NCBI GenBank assembly: GCA_035531075.1
Contig: DATKTO010000020.1
Coordinates: 1 to 64,000, forward strand
Length of the DNA: 64,000 bases
Direction of reading: 5' to 3'
DNA from: 39-52-133 sp035531075
GTDB lineage: Bacteria > Pseudomonadota > Gammaproteobacteria > Burkholderiales > Gallionellaceae
Made by a program: the position numbers and the translations under genes. Positions 41,959 through 49,079 of the stretch are shown piece by piece. The stretch's first letter is position 1. Every line of letters starts with the position of its first letter. The notes beneath the pieces are model-generated. The model was not told where the DNA came from. It made no database searches and saw nothing but the letters and a program-made list of their open reading frames with translations.

Positions 41959-43533
41959 ATGGAGTCAGCATTTGAAACCAGCATCACAGCAAAACTCAAA
42001 CCACTGAGCGGCATCAAGATCGTGGTCGCCGGCCAGGCGGCATCCGGTTGCGGCAGCAAGGGCGGTGAAGGCAAGGCAAGCTGCGGTTCTGCCGGCGGGC
42101 CGGAGGACATGCCGGCAGAAATATGGGAGAAGGTGAAGAACCATCCCTGTTACTCGGAAGAGGCACACCACCACTATGCACGCATGCACGTGGCAGTCGC
42201 CCCGGCCTGCAACATCCAGTGCAACTATTGCAACCGCAAGTACGACTGCTCCAATGAATCGCGCCCCGGCGTGGTGTCGCAAAAGCTCACGGCCGACCAG
42301 GCGGTGAAGAAGGTGCTGGCAGTGGCTTCAGAAATTCCGCAGATGACGGTGCTGGGCATCGCAGGGCCCGGCGACGCGCTGGCCAATCCGCAGAAAACTT
42401 TCGACACCTTCCGCCAGTTGCATGAGACGGCGCCGGACATCAAGCTGTGCCTTTCCACCAACGGCCTGGCGCTGCCGGATTACGTGGACGAGATCGCCAA
42501 ATACAACGTCGACCATGTGACCATCACCATCAACATGATAGACCCCGATGTGGGCGAAAAAATCTACCCGTGGATCTTCTACCAGCACAAGCGCATCACC
42601 GGTCGCGCAGCATCTGAGATTCTCACACAGCGCCAGATGCTCGGGCTGGAGATGCTCACCGCGCGCGGCATCCTCACCAAGATCAATTCGGTGCTGATCC
42701 CCGGCATCAACGACCAGCATTTGATCGAGGTAAACCGCGCAGTAAAAGCACGCGGCGCCTTCCTGCACAACATCATGCCGCTGATCTCGGAAGCCGAACA
42801 CGGCACGGTGTACGGTCTCACCGGCCAGCGCGGCCCTTCGGCGCAGGAACTGAAAGATGTGCAGGATGCCTGCATGGGCGGCGCCAATCTGATGCGCCAT
42901 TGCCGCCAGTGCCGCGCCGATGCCGTGGGCCTGCTGGGAGAAGACCGCAGCAATGAATTCACCATTGCCCAGGTGGAGAAAATGGAGGTGGTGTATGACC
43001 TCGACAAGCGCCGTGCCTATCAGGAAAAGGTCGAAGCCGAGCGCCAGGCGCAGCAGGCGGCCAAACAGGCAGCTGTCGCCGCCACGCAGGCGCAGGGCGG
43101 CATGAACATCAAGCTGCTGGTCGCCGTGGCAACCAAAGGCCAAGGCAAGATCAACCAGCATTTCGGCCATGCCACCGAGTTCCAGATCTACGAGATCGAT
43201 GCAGGCAATGGCAACATCGCCACCGCTTTCATCGGCCATCGGCGCGTGGACCTGTATTGCCAGGGAGGTTACGGCGAGGACGAACAATTGCCATCCATCG
43301 TCAATGCCATAAACGATTGTCACGCCTTGCTGGTGGCAAAAATCGGCGCCTGCCCGCGTGACGAATTGCAAGCTGCGGGCATCGAAGCGGTGGAACAGTT
43401 TGCGCACGAGTTCATCGAACACGGCTTGCTCGGCTGGTTCAACGACTACCGCGCCCGTATTGCACGCGGTGAGATAGAACACCAGGCGCGCGGCGACGCC
43501 AGCATCCGTCAGGGCGCATACCTCGCTGCTTGA
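41959..43533 (+). CDS. nifB: NifB, radical SAM FeMo-cofactor precursor synthase
   Basis: A 524-aa enzyme that builds the [8Fe-9S-C] NifB-cofactor using SAM. The radical SAM motif CNIQCNYC gives Cys84, Cys88 and Cys91, followed by CNRKYDCSNESRPG. Extra cysteines near residues 31 and 42 and in the GGANLMRHCRQCRADAVGLLGED segment bind the other clusters. From about residue 395 a NifX-like domain follows (NQHFGHATEFQIYEI). It leads a long operon running to about 48.8 kb. Confidence 0.97.
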   Translation: MESAFETSITAKLKPLSGIKIVVAGQAASGCGSKGGEGKASCGSAGGPEDMPAEIWEKVKNHPCYSEEAHHHYARMHVAVAPACNIQCNYCNRKYDCSNESRPGVVSQKLTADQAVKKVLAVASEIPQMTVLGIAGPGDALANPQKTFDTFRQLHETAPDIKLCLSTNGLALPDYVDEIAKYNVDHVTITINMIDPDVGEKIYPWIFYQHKRITGRAASEILTQRQMLGLEMLTARGILTKINSVLIPGINDQHLIEVNRAVKARGAFLHNIMPLISEAEHGTVYGLTGQRGPSAQELKDVQDACMGGANLMRHCRQCRADAVGLLGEDRSNEFTIAQVEKMEVVYDLDKRRAYQEKVEAERQAQQAAKQAAVAATQAQGGMNIKLLVAVATKGQGKINQHFGHATEFQIYEIDAGNGNIATAFIGHRRVDLYCQGGYGEDEQLPSIVNAINDCHALLVAKIGACPRDELQAAGIEAVEQFAHEFIEHGLLGWFNDYRARIARGEIEHQARGDASIRQGAYLAA

Positions 43534-43560
43534 TCAATTAATTATTTAAGGAGAAATATC

Positions 43561-43782
43561 ATGGCCTACAAAATCGTCTCTTCCTCATGCACCGCCTGCT
43601 CCGCCTGTGAACCGGAATGCCCCAATGTGGCCATCGTCGAAAAGAACGGTACCTTCGTGATCAAGCCGGAAAAATGCACCGAGTGCATCGGCCATTACGA
43701 TGATGCGCAATGCCTCGCCGCCTGCCCGGTGGAGAACACGGTGATCATCGACAAAAACTATCCGCGCTACGTCGCCCCTTAA
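43561..43782 (+). CDS. fdxN: 2[4Fe-4S] ferredoxin FdxN
   Basis: A 73-aa ferredoxin with CTACSACEPECP and CTECIGHYDDAQCLAACP, the longer loop of the second motif being typical of nif ferredoxins placed after nifB. FdxN supplies electrons to NifB or to nitrogenase itself in diazotrophs where it was studied. It is 27 bases after nifB with an AAGGAG site. Confidence 0.93.
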   Translation: MAYKIVSSSCTACSACEPECPNVAIVEKNGTFVIKPEKCTECIGHYDDAQCLAACPVENTVIIDKNYPRYVAP

Positions 43783-43841
43783 AATTAATTTATAAATTTT
43801 AAGGGGCAATAATTTTCGTTACAGCTATCAAGGAGAAGCAC

Positions 43842-44219
43842 ATGAACATCAAAATTACCCCGCATGCAGAGAGTTATATACGCCGCATGATCCGCTTCAA
43901 CGGCGGAACCTCAGGATCGGGCCTCAGGCTGCTGGTGACGCCGGGTGGCTGCTCCGGCTTGAATTCCAACTTCACCGTGGAAGCCGCGCCGCTGCAAGGC
44001 GATGTGGTGCTGGAAAGCAACGGCGTGAAATTATTCTTGCCCGCCGAAAGCCGCATCATGCTGGAAGGGGTGACAGTAGATTTCACCGACAACGCGATGT
44101 CTACCGGACTCAGCTTCATCATACCGAACGCCCAGTCATGCGCATGCAGCAGCACCGAATTCGGCATGCCGCCCAAGCCGGTTTCGGTAAGCACCGACAG
44201 CATTCAACGCAGGCATTGA
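43842..44219 (+). CDS. Nif-linked A-type iron-sulfur carrier (IscA/HesB family)
   Basis: A 125-aa A-type carrier with Cys37 (TPGGCSGLN), Cys100 and Cys102 (AQSCACSSTEF). Compared with the ErpA-like protein at 38343 it has a serine-rich C-terminal tail of about 20 residues and a CAC instead of CGC pair, so it is a separate nif-specific copy. It likely moves clusters to NifB or the ferredoxins encoded around it. Located 59 bases after fdxN. Confidence 0.88.
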   Translation: MNIKITPHAESYIRRMIRFNGGTSGSGLRLLVTPGGCSGLNSNFTVEAAPLQGDVVLESNGVKLFLPAESRIMLEGVTVDFTDNAMSTGLSFIIPNAQSCACSSTEFGMPPKPVSVSTDSIQRRH

Positions 44220-44234
44220 GCTGACACGTGCGCC

Positions 44235-45023
44235 ATGAACGATCCGCTCGAAACGCTGGACTGGCAGGGCAATCAGCTGGATTGCAACGCCTGTGAAAAC
44301 GCCAGCCTGCTCGCTGGCGGCGGTTGCAAGCCGCGCCACGCCTGCGTGCATGACCGTTACGCCAAGCGCATCGACCGTTTCTTTGTACATCATCCGGACT
44401 GGGCGAAGCAATATATCGCCCATCCCTATTTTGAAGTGCGCGCGGTCGTCTCAAAATATGTTGATGTATTCAAACTTTCTCGCCTGCGCAACGACCCGGA
44501 TGAGACGGTGCGCAGTATGGTGGTATTGCGCCTGCCGCAGCGGCAGCTGCTGGAAATGCGCAATGATTCAGACCGCGAGGTGCGCATCCGCGTGGCTGCA
44601 AAACTGTCAGGGCACGACCTGGAACCGATGATGCACGACGCGGATTATTTCGTGCGCACCGTAGTGGCCAGAAGACTGCCCAAGGGCATGCTGGCATTAA
44701 TGACCAACGACCCGGATAGCAGCGTGCGCGCCATGGTGGTCAAGCGCCTCGATGAAAGTTTGCTGCAATCCATGTGCAATGATCCCGAGGGCGAAGTGCG
44801 GCTGACGATTGCGCGCCGCTTGCCCATGCATTTGCTGCCGCTGCTGCGGCACGACACCGACTGGCGCGTGCGCTATGAAGTGGCGCAGCGCATCGCTGCC
44901 GAATATCTCTCGCTGATGGCCAGGGACGAGGATTGCATGGTGCGGGAAATGGCGCTGATGCGGCTGCTGGAAAACTCACTTGGCGAAACGCCGCCCATCA
45001 GGAGGTCACATGGCAAAAATTAG
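44235..45023 (+). CDS. LRV protein with N-terminal [4Fe-4S] domain
   Basis: A 262-aa protein. Four N-terminal cysteines (CNACENASLLAGGGC and HACVHD) match the iron-sulfur domain of the Azotobacter leucine-rich-variant protein encoded after nifB. They are followed by about seven 24-residue helical repeats of the type LRNDPDETVRSMVVLRLPQ. Its function in nitrogen fixation is not known; the repeat solenoid suggests protein binding. Its 3' end overlaps nifZ by 14 bases. Confidence 0.88.
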   Translation: MNDPLETLDWQGNQLDCNACENASLLAGGGCKPRHACVHDRYAKRIDRFFVHHPDWAKQYIAHPYFEVRAVVSKYVDVFKLSRLRNDPDETVRSMVVLRLPQRQLLEMRNDSDREVRIRVAAKLSGHDLEPMMHDADYFVRTVVARRLPKGMLALMTNDPDSSVRAMVVKRLDESLLQSMCNDPEGEVRLTIARRLPMHLLPLLRHDTDWRVRYEVAQRIAAEYLSLMARDEDCMVREMALMRLLENSLGETPPIRRSHGKN

Positions 45024-45312
45024 CCGCGACAGCGACATCGTGGAACTGGATGGCCCGCCGATATATGACTACGGCACCAAGGTGGTGGCGAAGTTCAATA
45101 TCCGCAACGACGGTACTTACCGCGGCAAGGAGGTGGGTGAGGTGCTGGTGAAAAAAGGCGATGTCGGCTATGTCAGCAGCATAGGCACATTTTTGCAGCA
45201 GTACTACATCTACGGTGTGGATTTTTACGAGCGCGGCACGCTGGTGGGAATGCGCTCGCGTGAACTGACAGCATTTATAAAGGATGCAGAAAGCGGAGAC
45301 GAACATGCTTGA
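45010..45312 (+). CDS. nifZ: NifZ
   Basis: A 100-aa SH3-like protein needed for P-cluster maturation of the MoFe protein. The segment IYDYGTKVVAKFNIRNDGTY and GKEVGEVLVKKGDVGYVSSIGTFLQQYYIYGVDF are the NifZ hallmark. ATG 45010 follows a perfect AGGAGG; the frame from 44980 lies in the LRV gene. It overlaps the second NifZ-type gene by eight bases. Confidence 0.93.
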   Translation: MAKISRDSDIVELDGPPIYDYGTKVVAKFNIRNDGTYRGKEVGEVLVKKGDVGYVSSIGTFLQQYYIYGVDFYERGTLVGMRSRELTAFIKDAESGDEHA

Positions 45313-45571
45313 TATACGCGAACCGAAATTTCAGTGGGGACAGCAAGTCGTTGCACAGATTGATCTTGTAAACGACGGCAGCTACCCGGACACCGCTCAG
45401 GACGCGCTGCTGGTCGCCAGCGGCTCACAAGGCGAAGTGGTGCAGACCGGGATGCACGAGGAATCGAATACGCCGATCTATCTCGTCGAATTTCCCAATG
45501 GCAAGGTGATCGGCTGCCTGGAAGCGGAAATCGCTCCCGCCGCAATAGCGGCTTCTCCGCTCCGCGCCTGA
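45305..45571 (+). CDS. Second NifZ-domain protein
   Basis: An 88-aa relative of NifZ with FQWGQQVVAQIDLVNDGSYPD, followed by a GSQGEVVQTGMHEESNTPIYLVEF core. It is shorter than NifZ and diverged from it, so it may have a distinct role or form a hetero-pair with it. Its start overlaps the stop of nifZ (ATGCTTGA), implying translational coupling. Confidence 0.85.
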   Translation: MLDIREPKFQWGQQVVAQIDLVNDGSYPDTAQDALLVASGSQGEVVQTGMHEESNTPIYLVEFPNGKVIGCLEAEIAPAAIAASPLRA

Positions 45572-45603
45572 GTGGAGACTGACAAGAGCGGGGGACAACA
45601 GCC

Positions 45604-45927
45604 ATGTACGCGCATCCCAACCAGATTGACCGCAAGCGCATTGAGCGCGCGCTGGCGCAGCGCGAGCGATACCGCTACGTCACGCCGAGGGTGATCCCGG
45701 ATGAAGAGGAACATGGTTACAGGATAGAAAGCCCGTGCTGTTCGCGTAACGTCGAACCGACGGGCGGCATCATCGATATTGCCTTGCTGAAGTATTTCAA
45801 ACCGCACTGGCTGCTGTATCGCAAAGATCACGCCTGCAGCGCCTGGGTGCTGCACAGCGTGGTGGATACGCTGCAAGCGGCACTGGGAATTTTACTGCCG
45901 GACGAGGAACGTATTTTCTGGCCATGA
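45604..45927 (+). CDS. Hypothetical nif-operon protein with cysteine pair
   Basis: A 107-aa protein. The middle region IESPCCSRNVEPTGGIIDIALL and the DHACSAWVLHSVVDTL end are distinctive, with three cysteines that could bind a metal. The terminal DEERIFWP recalls DUF3024 proteins, but the match is weak and I do not assign it. It lies between the second nifZ-type gene and nifT, so it is expected to be NifA-regulated. Confidence 0.7.
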   Translation: MYAHPNQIDRKRIERALAQRERYRYVTPRVIPDEEEHGYRIESPCCSRNVEPTGGIIDIALLKYFKPHWLLYRKDHACSAWVLHSVVDTLQAALGILLPDEERIFWP

Positions 45928-45961
45928 ATAACAATATTTATTTGCATGAAAGGAACACAGC

Positions 45962-46174
45962 ATGAAAGTCATGATCCGCAAGAATGCAAAAGGCGAAGCC
46001 TCGGTCTATGCACCCAAGAAGGACCTGGAAGAGCCGGTCATTGCCATGAGCAATCCGGCAATGTGGGGCGGGGTGGTGACACTGGCCAACGGCTGGCAAC
46101 TCGAACTGCCGGAAATGGCTGCCGACACCCGTTTGCCTATCACCGTCGATGTGCGGCATATCAACAGGGAGTGA
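45962..46174 (+). CDS. nifT: NifT/FixU family protein
   Basis: A 70-aa beta-rich protein with MKVMIRKNAKGEASVYAPKK at the N-terminus and PAMWGGVVTLANGWQLELPE in the middle, the NifT pattern. Its function is not essential in strains where it was deleted. An AAAGGA site precedes it. The next gene begins eight bases after its stop. Confidence 0.92.
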   Translation: MKVMIRKNAKGEASVYAPKKDLEEPVIAMSNPAMWGGVVTLANGWQLELPEMAADTRLPITVDVRHINRE

Positions 46175-46181
46175 TGACATC

Positions 46182-46454
46182 ATGTCCATGAACGAAATAC
46201 AGATGAGTTCCATCGAAGCCTCAATCAAGGCGCTGATGGCGACCGGCAATCCGCTGGTGCCGGGTTTGCGCAGCATGTTTCCCGACGTCACCTTTGTGCG
46301 TTGCAGCGCGGGTGAAGTGGATGGCACGCCATACCGTATCAGCAATAAATATGAACTGTTTCTATTTAACTGCAGCAAGGTGTGCATCCAGCTGACTGAC
46401 CGGCTCGAATCCGCCGACGGCGTCATCGTGGCCGAAGTGAAGTGCGATGTCTGA
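46182..46454 (+). CDS. DUF6129-like nif-operon protein
   Basis: A 90-aa protein resembling a small nif-locus family (DUF6129): GNPLVPGLRSMFPDVTFVRC, then KYELFLFNCSKVCIQLTD and the closing GVIVAEVKCD. Cysteines at three positions might bind metal. The role is unknown. Its end overlaps the DegT-like gene by eight bases, showing tight coupling to it. Confidence 0.65.
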   Translation: MSMNEIQMSSIEASIKALMATGNPLVPGLRSMFPDVTFVRCSAGEVDGTPYRISNKYELFLFNCSKVCIQLTDRLESADGVIVAEVKCDV

Positions 46455-47598
46455 CGATCTGATCCGCCTGTCCGACCCTGATATTTCCAGAGTCGAACTG
46501 GAAATGGTGGAGGCCGCCCTGTGTTCGCCGCGCTTGAGCCAGGGCAAGCTGGTCGAGGCATTCGAGGCGGCGCTGGCCGCCTGGCTGGGACGTTCGCATG
46601 CCGTGGCGGTCTCCGGTTCGACGCTGGCTGTGTGGTTGTGCATGAAAGCCTGGGAGATGCAGCCCGCAGACGAGGTCGTCACCTCGGCGCATTCATGGCA
46701 CCAGATCGCGCGCGGCATTTCACTGGCCGGTGCGACGCCGGTATTCGCCGACATTGATTACTGGTCTGGCACGCTGGCGCCTGGCAAGGCTGCGGAAAAA
46801 ATCACGGCAAAAACCAGGGTTATCATGGCCGGCAACACCAACGGCCATCCTGCCGACTGGCTTGGCTTGCGCGCATTGGCGCAGCAGCACGGGCTGAAAC
46901 TGATCGAGGATTGCACCGAGTCCATCGCATCGCGCTATAACGGAAAAATGGTCGGTAGCTTTGGCGACTGCGCGATTTTCGATTTCTCGCAACCTTCCGC
47001 CCTGTGTTGCGGCGAAGGCGCAATGATCGTTACCGATGATCTAGATTTCGCCCGCGCCTTGCGCTATTTGCGCGATCGCCAGCCGGAGCAGCGCTATTCC
47101 ATCAGCGTCTCGCGCCTGCTGCCGCTGAACGCGCGCATCAGCGAGCTGACCGCCGCACTCGGCATTGCCCAGCTCAAGCGGGTTGACGACATCCTCGGCA
47201 AGCGCAAGCAGGTCGCGCTGTGGTACGAAGACCACATCAAGTCGTTCGAAGGCATCAAGCCTCCCTATCTCGCGCCGGATGTGAATGAGGCGCACTGGTT
47301 CCTCTATACCGTGCATCTCGGCACGCGCTTCTCGCACAGCAGTTGCCGCGCTATTGTCGATGATATGCATACCGCCGGGGTAGAGGCCGAACTGTACAGC
47401 CACCCGCTGTATCTTGAGCGCAATTACATCGAACAGGGGTGGCGCAAGGGCAACTGCTTCGTCACCGAAAAGCTGGCGGACCGCGCCATTGCCCTGCCCT
47501 TCCACACACACCTCAGCGAAGAGCAGGTCGCTTTCATCGTGCAGACCGCCAAGGACGCGTCAGTGAATATCGGCGCCGGCGCTGCCATCTATCTCTAA
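46447..47598 (+). CDS. DegT/DnrJ/EryC1/StrS family protein lacking the PLP lysine
   Basis: A 383-aa member of the DegT aminotransferase fold. The N-terminal RLSQGKLVEAFEAALAAWLG and VSGSTLAVWLCMKAW (PLP phosphate site), the Asp155 in LIEDCTESI and the GEGAMIVTDD block are conserved. In the usual motif S-F-x3-K-x4-GEGG the lysine that binds PLP is aligned here with Ser184 (FDFSQPSALCCGEGA), with Cys187-Cys188 just after. Transaminase activity is therefore unlikely. It is embedded in the nifB operon. ColD-type dehydratases show that lysine loss can accompany a new reaction. Confidence 0.82.
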   Translation: MSDDLIRLSDPDISRVELEMVEAALCSPRLSQGKLVEAFEAALAAWLGRSHAVAVSGSTLAVWLCMKAWEMQPADEVVTSAHSWHQIARGISLAGATPVFADIDYWSGTLAPGKAAEKITAKTRVIMAGNTNGHPADWLGLRALAQQHGLKLIEDCTESIASRYNGKMVGSFGDCAIFDFSQPSALCCGEGAMIVTDDLDFARALRYLRDRQPEQRYSISVSRLLPLNARISELTAALGIAQLKRVDDILGKRKQVALWYEDHIKSFEGIKPPYLAPDVNEAHWFLYTVHLGTRFSHSSCRAIVDDMHTAGVEAELYSHPLYLERNYIEQGWRKGNCFVTEKLADRAIALPFHTHLSEEQVAFIVQTAKDASVNIGAGAAIYL

Positions 47599-47633
47599 AT
47601 TTTCAATCCAATTTCAACCGAACAGGAGCCATC

Positions 47634-47933
47634 ATGCCCGACATATCCATTCAACCTTCCGGAAAAACCATCAGCGCTGCGGAAGGCAGCCGCCTGCTAG
47701 ACGCACTTGTTAACAGCGGCGAAAAAATTCAGCACAAATGCGACGGCCAGGCACAGTGCGGCAGTTGCCATATCTACATCCAGGAAGGCCGCAAGAGCAT
47801 CTCCAAAATACAGCGCGGCGAGAACGAGAAACTCGACAACATTGTCGGTGTCAGTTCCAAATCGCGTCTGGCCTGTCAGGTAATGCTGGGCAGCGAAAAC
47901 ATCAGCGTCGAACTGCTGGGATTTTCTTCCTGA
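47634..47933 (+). CDS. [2Fe-2S] ferredoxin, nif-operon
   Basis: A 99-aa ferredoxin with ligands Cys36, Cys42 and Cys45 (KCDGQAQCGSCHIY) and Cys81 (RLACQVM). The C-X5-C-X2-C spacing is of the adrenodoxin/isc ferredoxin kind. ATG 47634 has a CAGGAG site; the longer frame from 47439 is a shadow of the DegT-like gene. It sits between the DegT-like and SIR2-like genes. Function in the cluster is unknown. Confidence 0.87.
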   Translation: MPDISIQPSGKTISAAEGSRLLDALVNSGEKIQHKCDGQAQCGSCHIYIQEGRKSISKIQRGENEKLDNIVGVSSKSRLACQVMLGSENISVELLGFSS

Positions 47934-47991
47934 TTTTGATCTGCCAACTTATATCCTGCTTTAAACCGCCAAACATACAAAAGGAACCACC

Positions 47992-48825
47992 ATGCCGGAC
48001 AATACTGCGATCAACGAAATACTGGCCGGACTGGAAGCGGGGAACATTGTCCCGTTTCTGGGGCCGGGCGTGTGGACGGCTGCGTCGCCGCCCGCACATC
48101 CCGCCGACCCGTTGCAGCTGGTCGCCAAGCTCACCGAGCGTGTCACCGTGTCGCACAAGCTGCGCAAAAATCTGACCGGCGCGGCGCAATACATCGAGAA
48201 TTTCAAACACCGCAAGACGCTTGTCGGGCTGATGAATACGGCCTTCCAGGACAAGGCCGCACCGAGCGAACTGCACGAATTCATCGCCTCGCTGCATAAA
48301 TTGCCGCTGCTGGTGAATACCTGGTACGACGATGCGATGCAACTCGCAATGGCACAGCACCCGAACTGGGGCCAGGTACAGGGCGTGAGCCAGGCTGAAC
48401 ACTACGGCGAGTGGGTGCGCTATTACACGGCACAGGGGGAATTGAGCGATGCCGATGCCGCGAAGAAATGGCAAACCCTGCTGTATTGCCCGCTGGGCTC
48501 CGCCAGCCCGGCGCAGAACTACATCGTGTCTGATTCGGATTACGTCGAAATTTTAACCGAGATCGACATCCAGACGCCGATACCACCCATCGTGCAGCAA
48601 CGCCGCATCGGCAAGAACTTCCTGTTTCTCGGCTGCCGCTTCAGAAACCAGCTCGACCGCATTTTCGCGCGCCAGATTATCAAGCGCTCATCATTCAAGC
48701 ACTGGGCCATCATCGAGGGCGAGCTTACAAAGAATGAGGCGCGCTTTCTTGGCGAATTGAACATCACACGGCTGGACATGCCGACAGAAGATGCGCTGAA
48801 GCAATTTTCCTGCGTGGCTGCCTGA
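47992..48825 (+). CDS. SIR2-like NAD-binding protein, nif-linked
   Basis: A 277-aa protein of the SIR2 superfamily (SIR2_2-like). NAD-pocket features are IVPFLGPGVWTA near residue 20, VNTWYDDAMQLAM near residue 110 and NFLFLGCRFRNQLDRIFARQI near residue 210. Zinc-binding cysteine pairs of true sirtuins are absent. Such domains may be deacylases, NADases or ADP-ribose binders; the activity here is unknown. It is 58 bases after the ferredoxin and ends the nifB operon, just before an IS scar. Confidence 0.75.
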   Translation: MPDNTAINEILAGLEAGNIVPFLGPGVWTAASPPAHPADPLQLVAKLTERVTVSHKLRKNLTGAAQYIENFKHRKTLVGLMNTAFQDKAAPSELHEFIASLHKLPLLVNTWYDDAMQLAMAQHPNWGQVQGVSQAEHYGEWVRYYTAQGELSDADAAKKWQTLLYCPLGSASPAQNYIVSDSDYVEILTEIDIQTPIPPIVQQRRIGKNFLFLGCRFRNQLDRIFARQIIKRSSFKHWAIIEGELTKNEARFLGELNITRLDMPTEDALKQFSCVAA

Positions 48826-48862
48826 TGCAGGCCCGATGCCCTAAAATGGAGGGTGAAAATAG

Positions 48863-48887
48863 TTTTGTGTAAACGGTCATTTGGCAG
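48863..48887 (+). mobile_element. Solo IS256-type terminus
   Basis: The 25 bases are the exact reverse complement of 102-126, the end of the IS element at the left edge. The outer end points left, towards the SIR2-like gene; no transposase sequence follows, so the body of the element has been deleted. Confidence 0.75.
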
Positions 48888-48980
48888 TACAGCACTGAGG
48901 GACTGCTTAAACTGGCAGACAAGGAGATGTACCAGGCAAAAGAATACGGCCGAAACCAGGTTTGCTTTCTGAATGCTTAA
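48888..48980 (+). pseudogene. 3' fragment of a GGDEF gene
   Basis: Thirty codons and a stop (YSTEGLLKLADKEMYQAKEY and onward) repeat the end of the PAS-GGDEF gene at 13466-14974, with about ten base differences over 93 by hand count. No start, active loop or upstream part remains. The fragment begins exactly where the IS terminus ends, so insertion followed by deletion is the simplest origin. Confidence 0.8.
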
Positions 48981-49079
48981 GAAAAACCTCATCCCCATGG
49001 CGCAACATGAAGTAACTTTTGCTCCCGATAGCCGTCAATCCTGCCTGCTCCAAGCGCAATGCTATCCAGGCATCTCTGA

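Noticed and set aside
47439..47633. N-terminal extension of the [2Fe-2S] ferredoxin
   Set aside because: It is arginine-rich shadow sequence of the DegT-like gene; the ATG with a CAGGAG site is internal.
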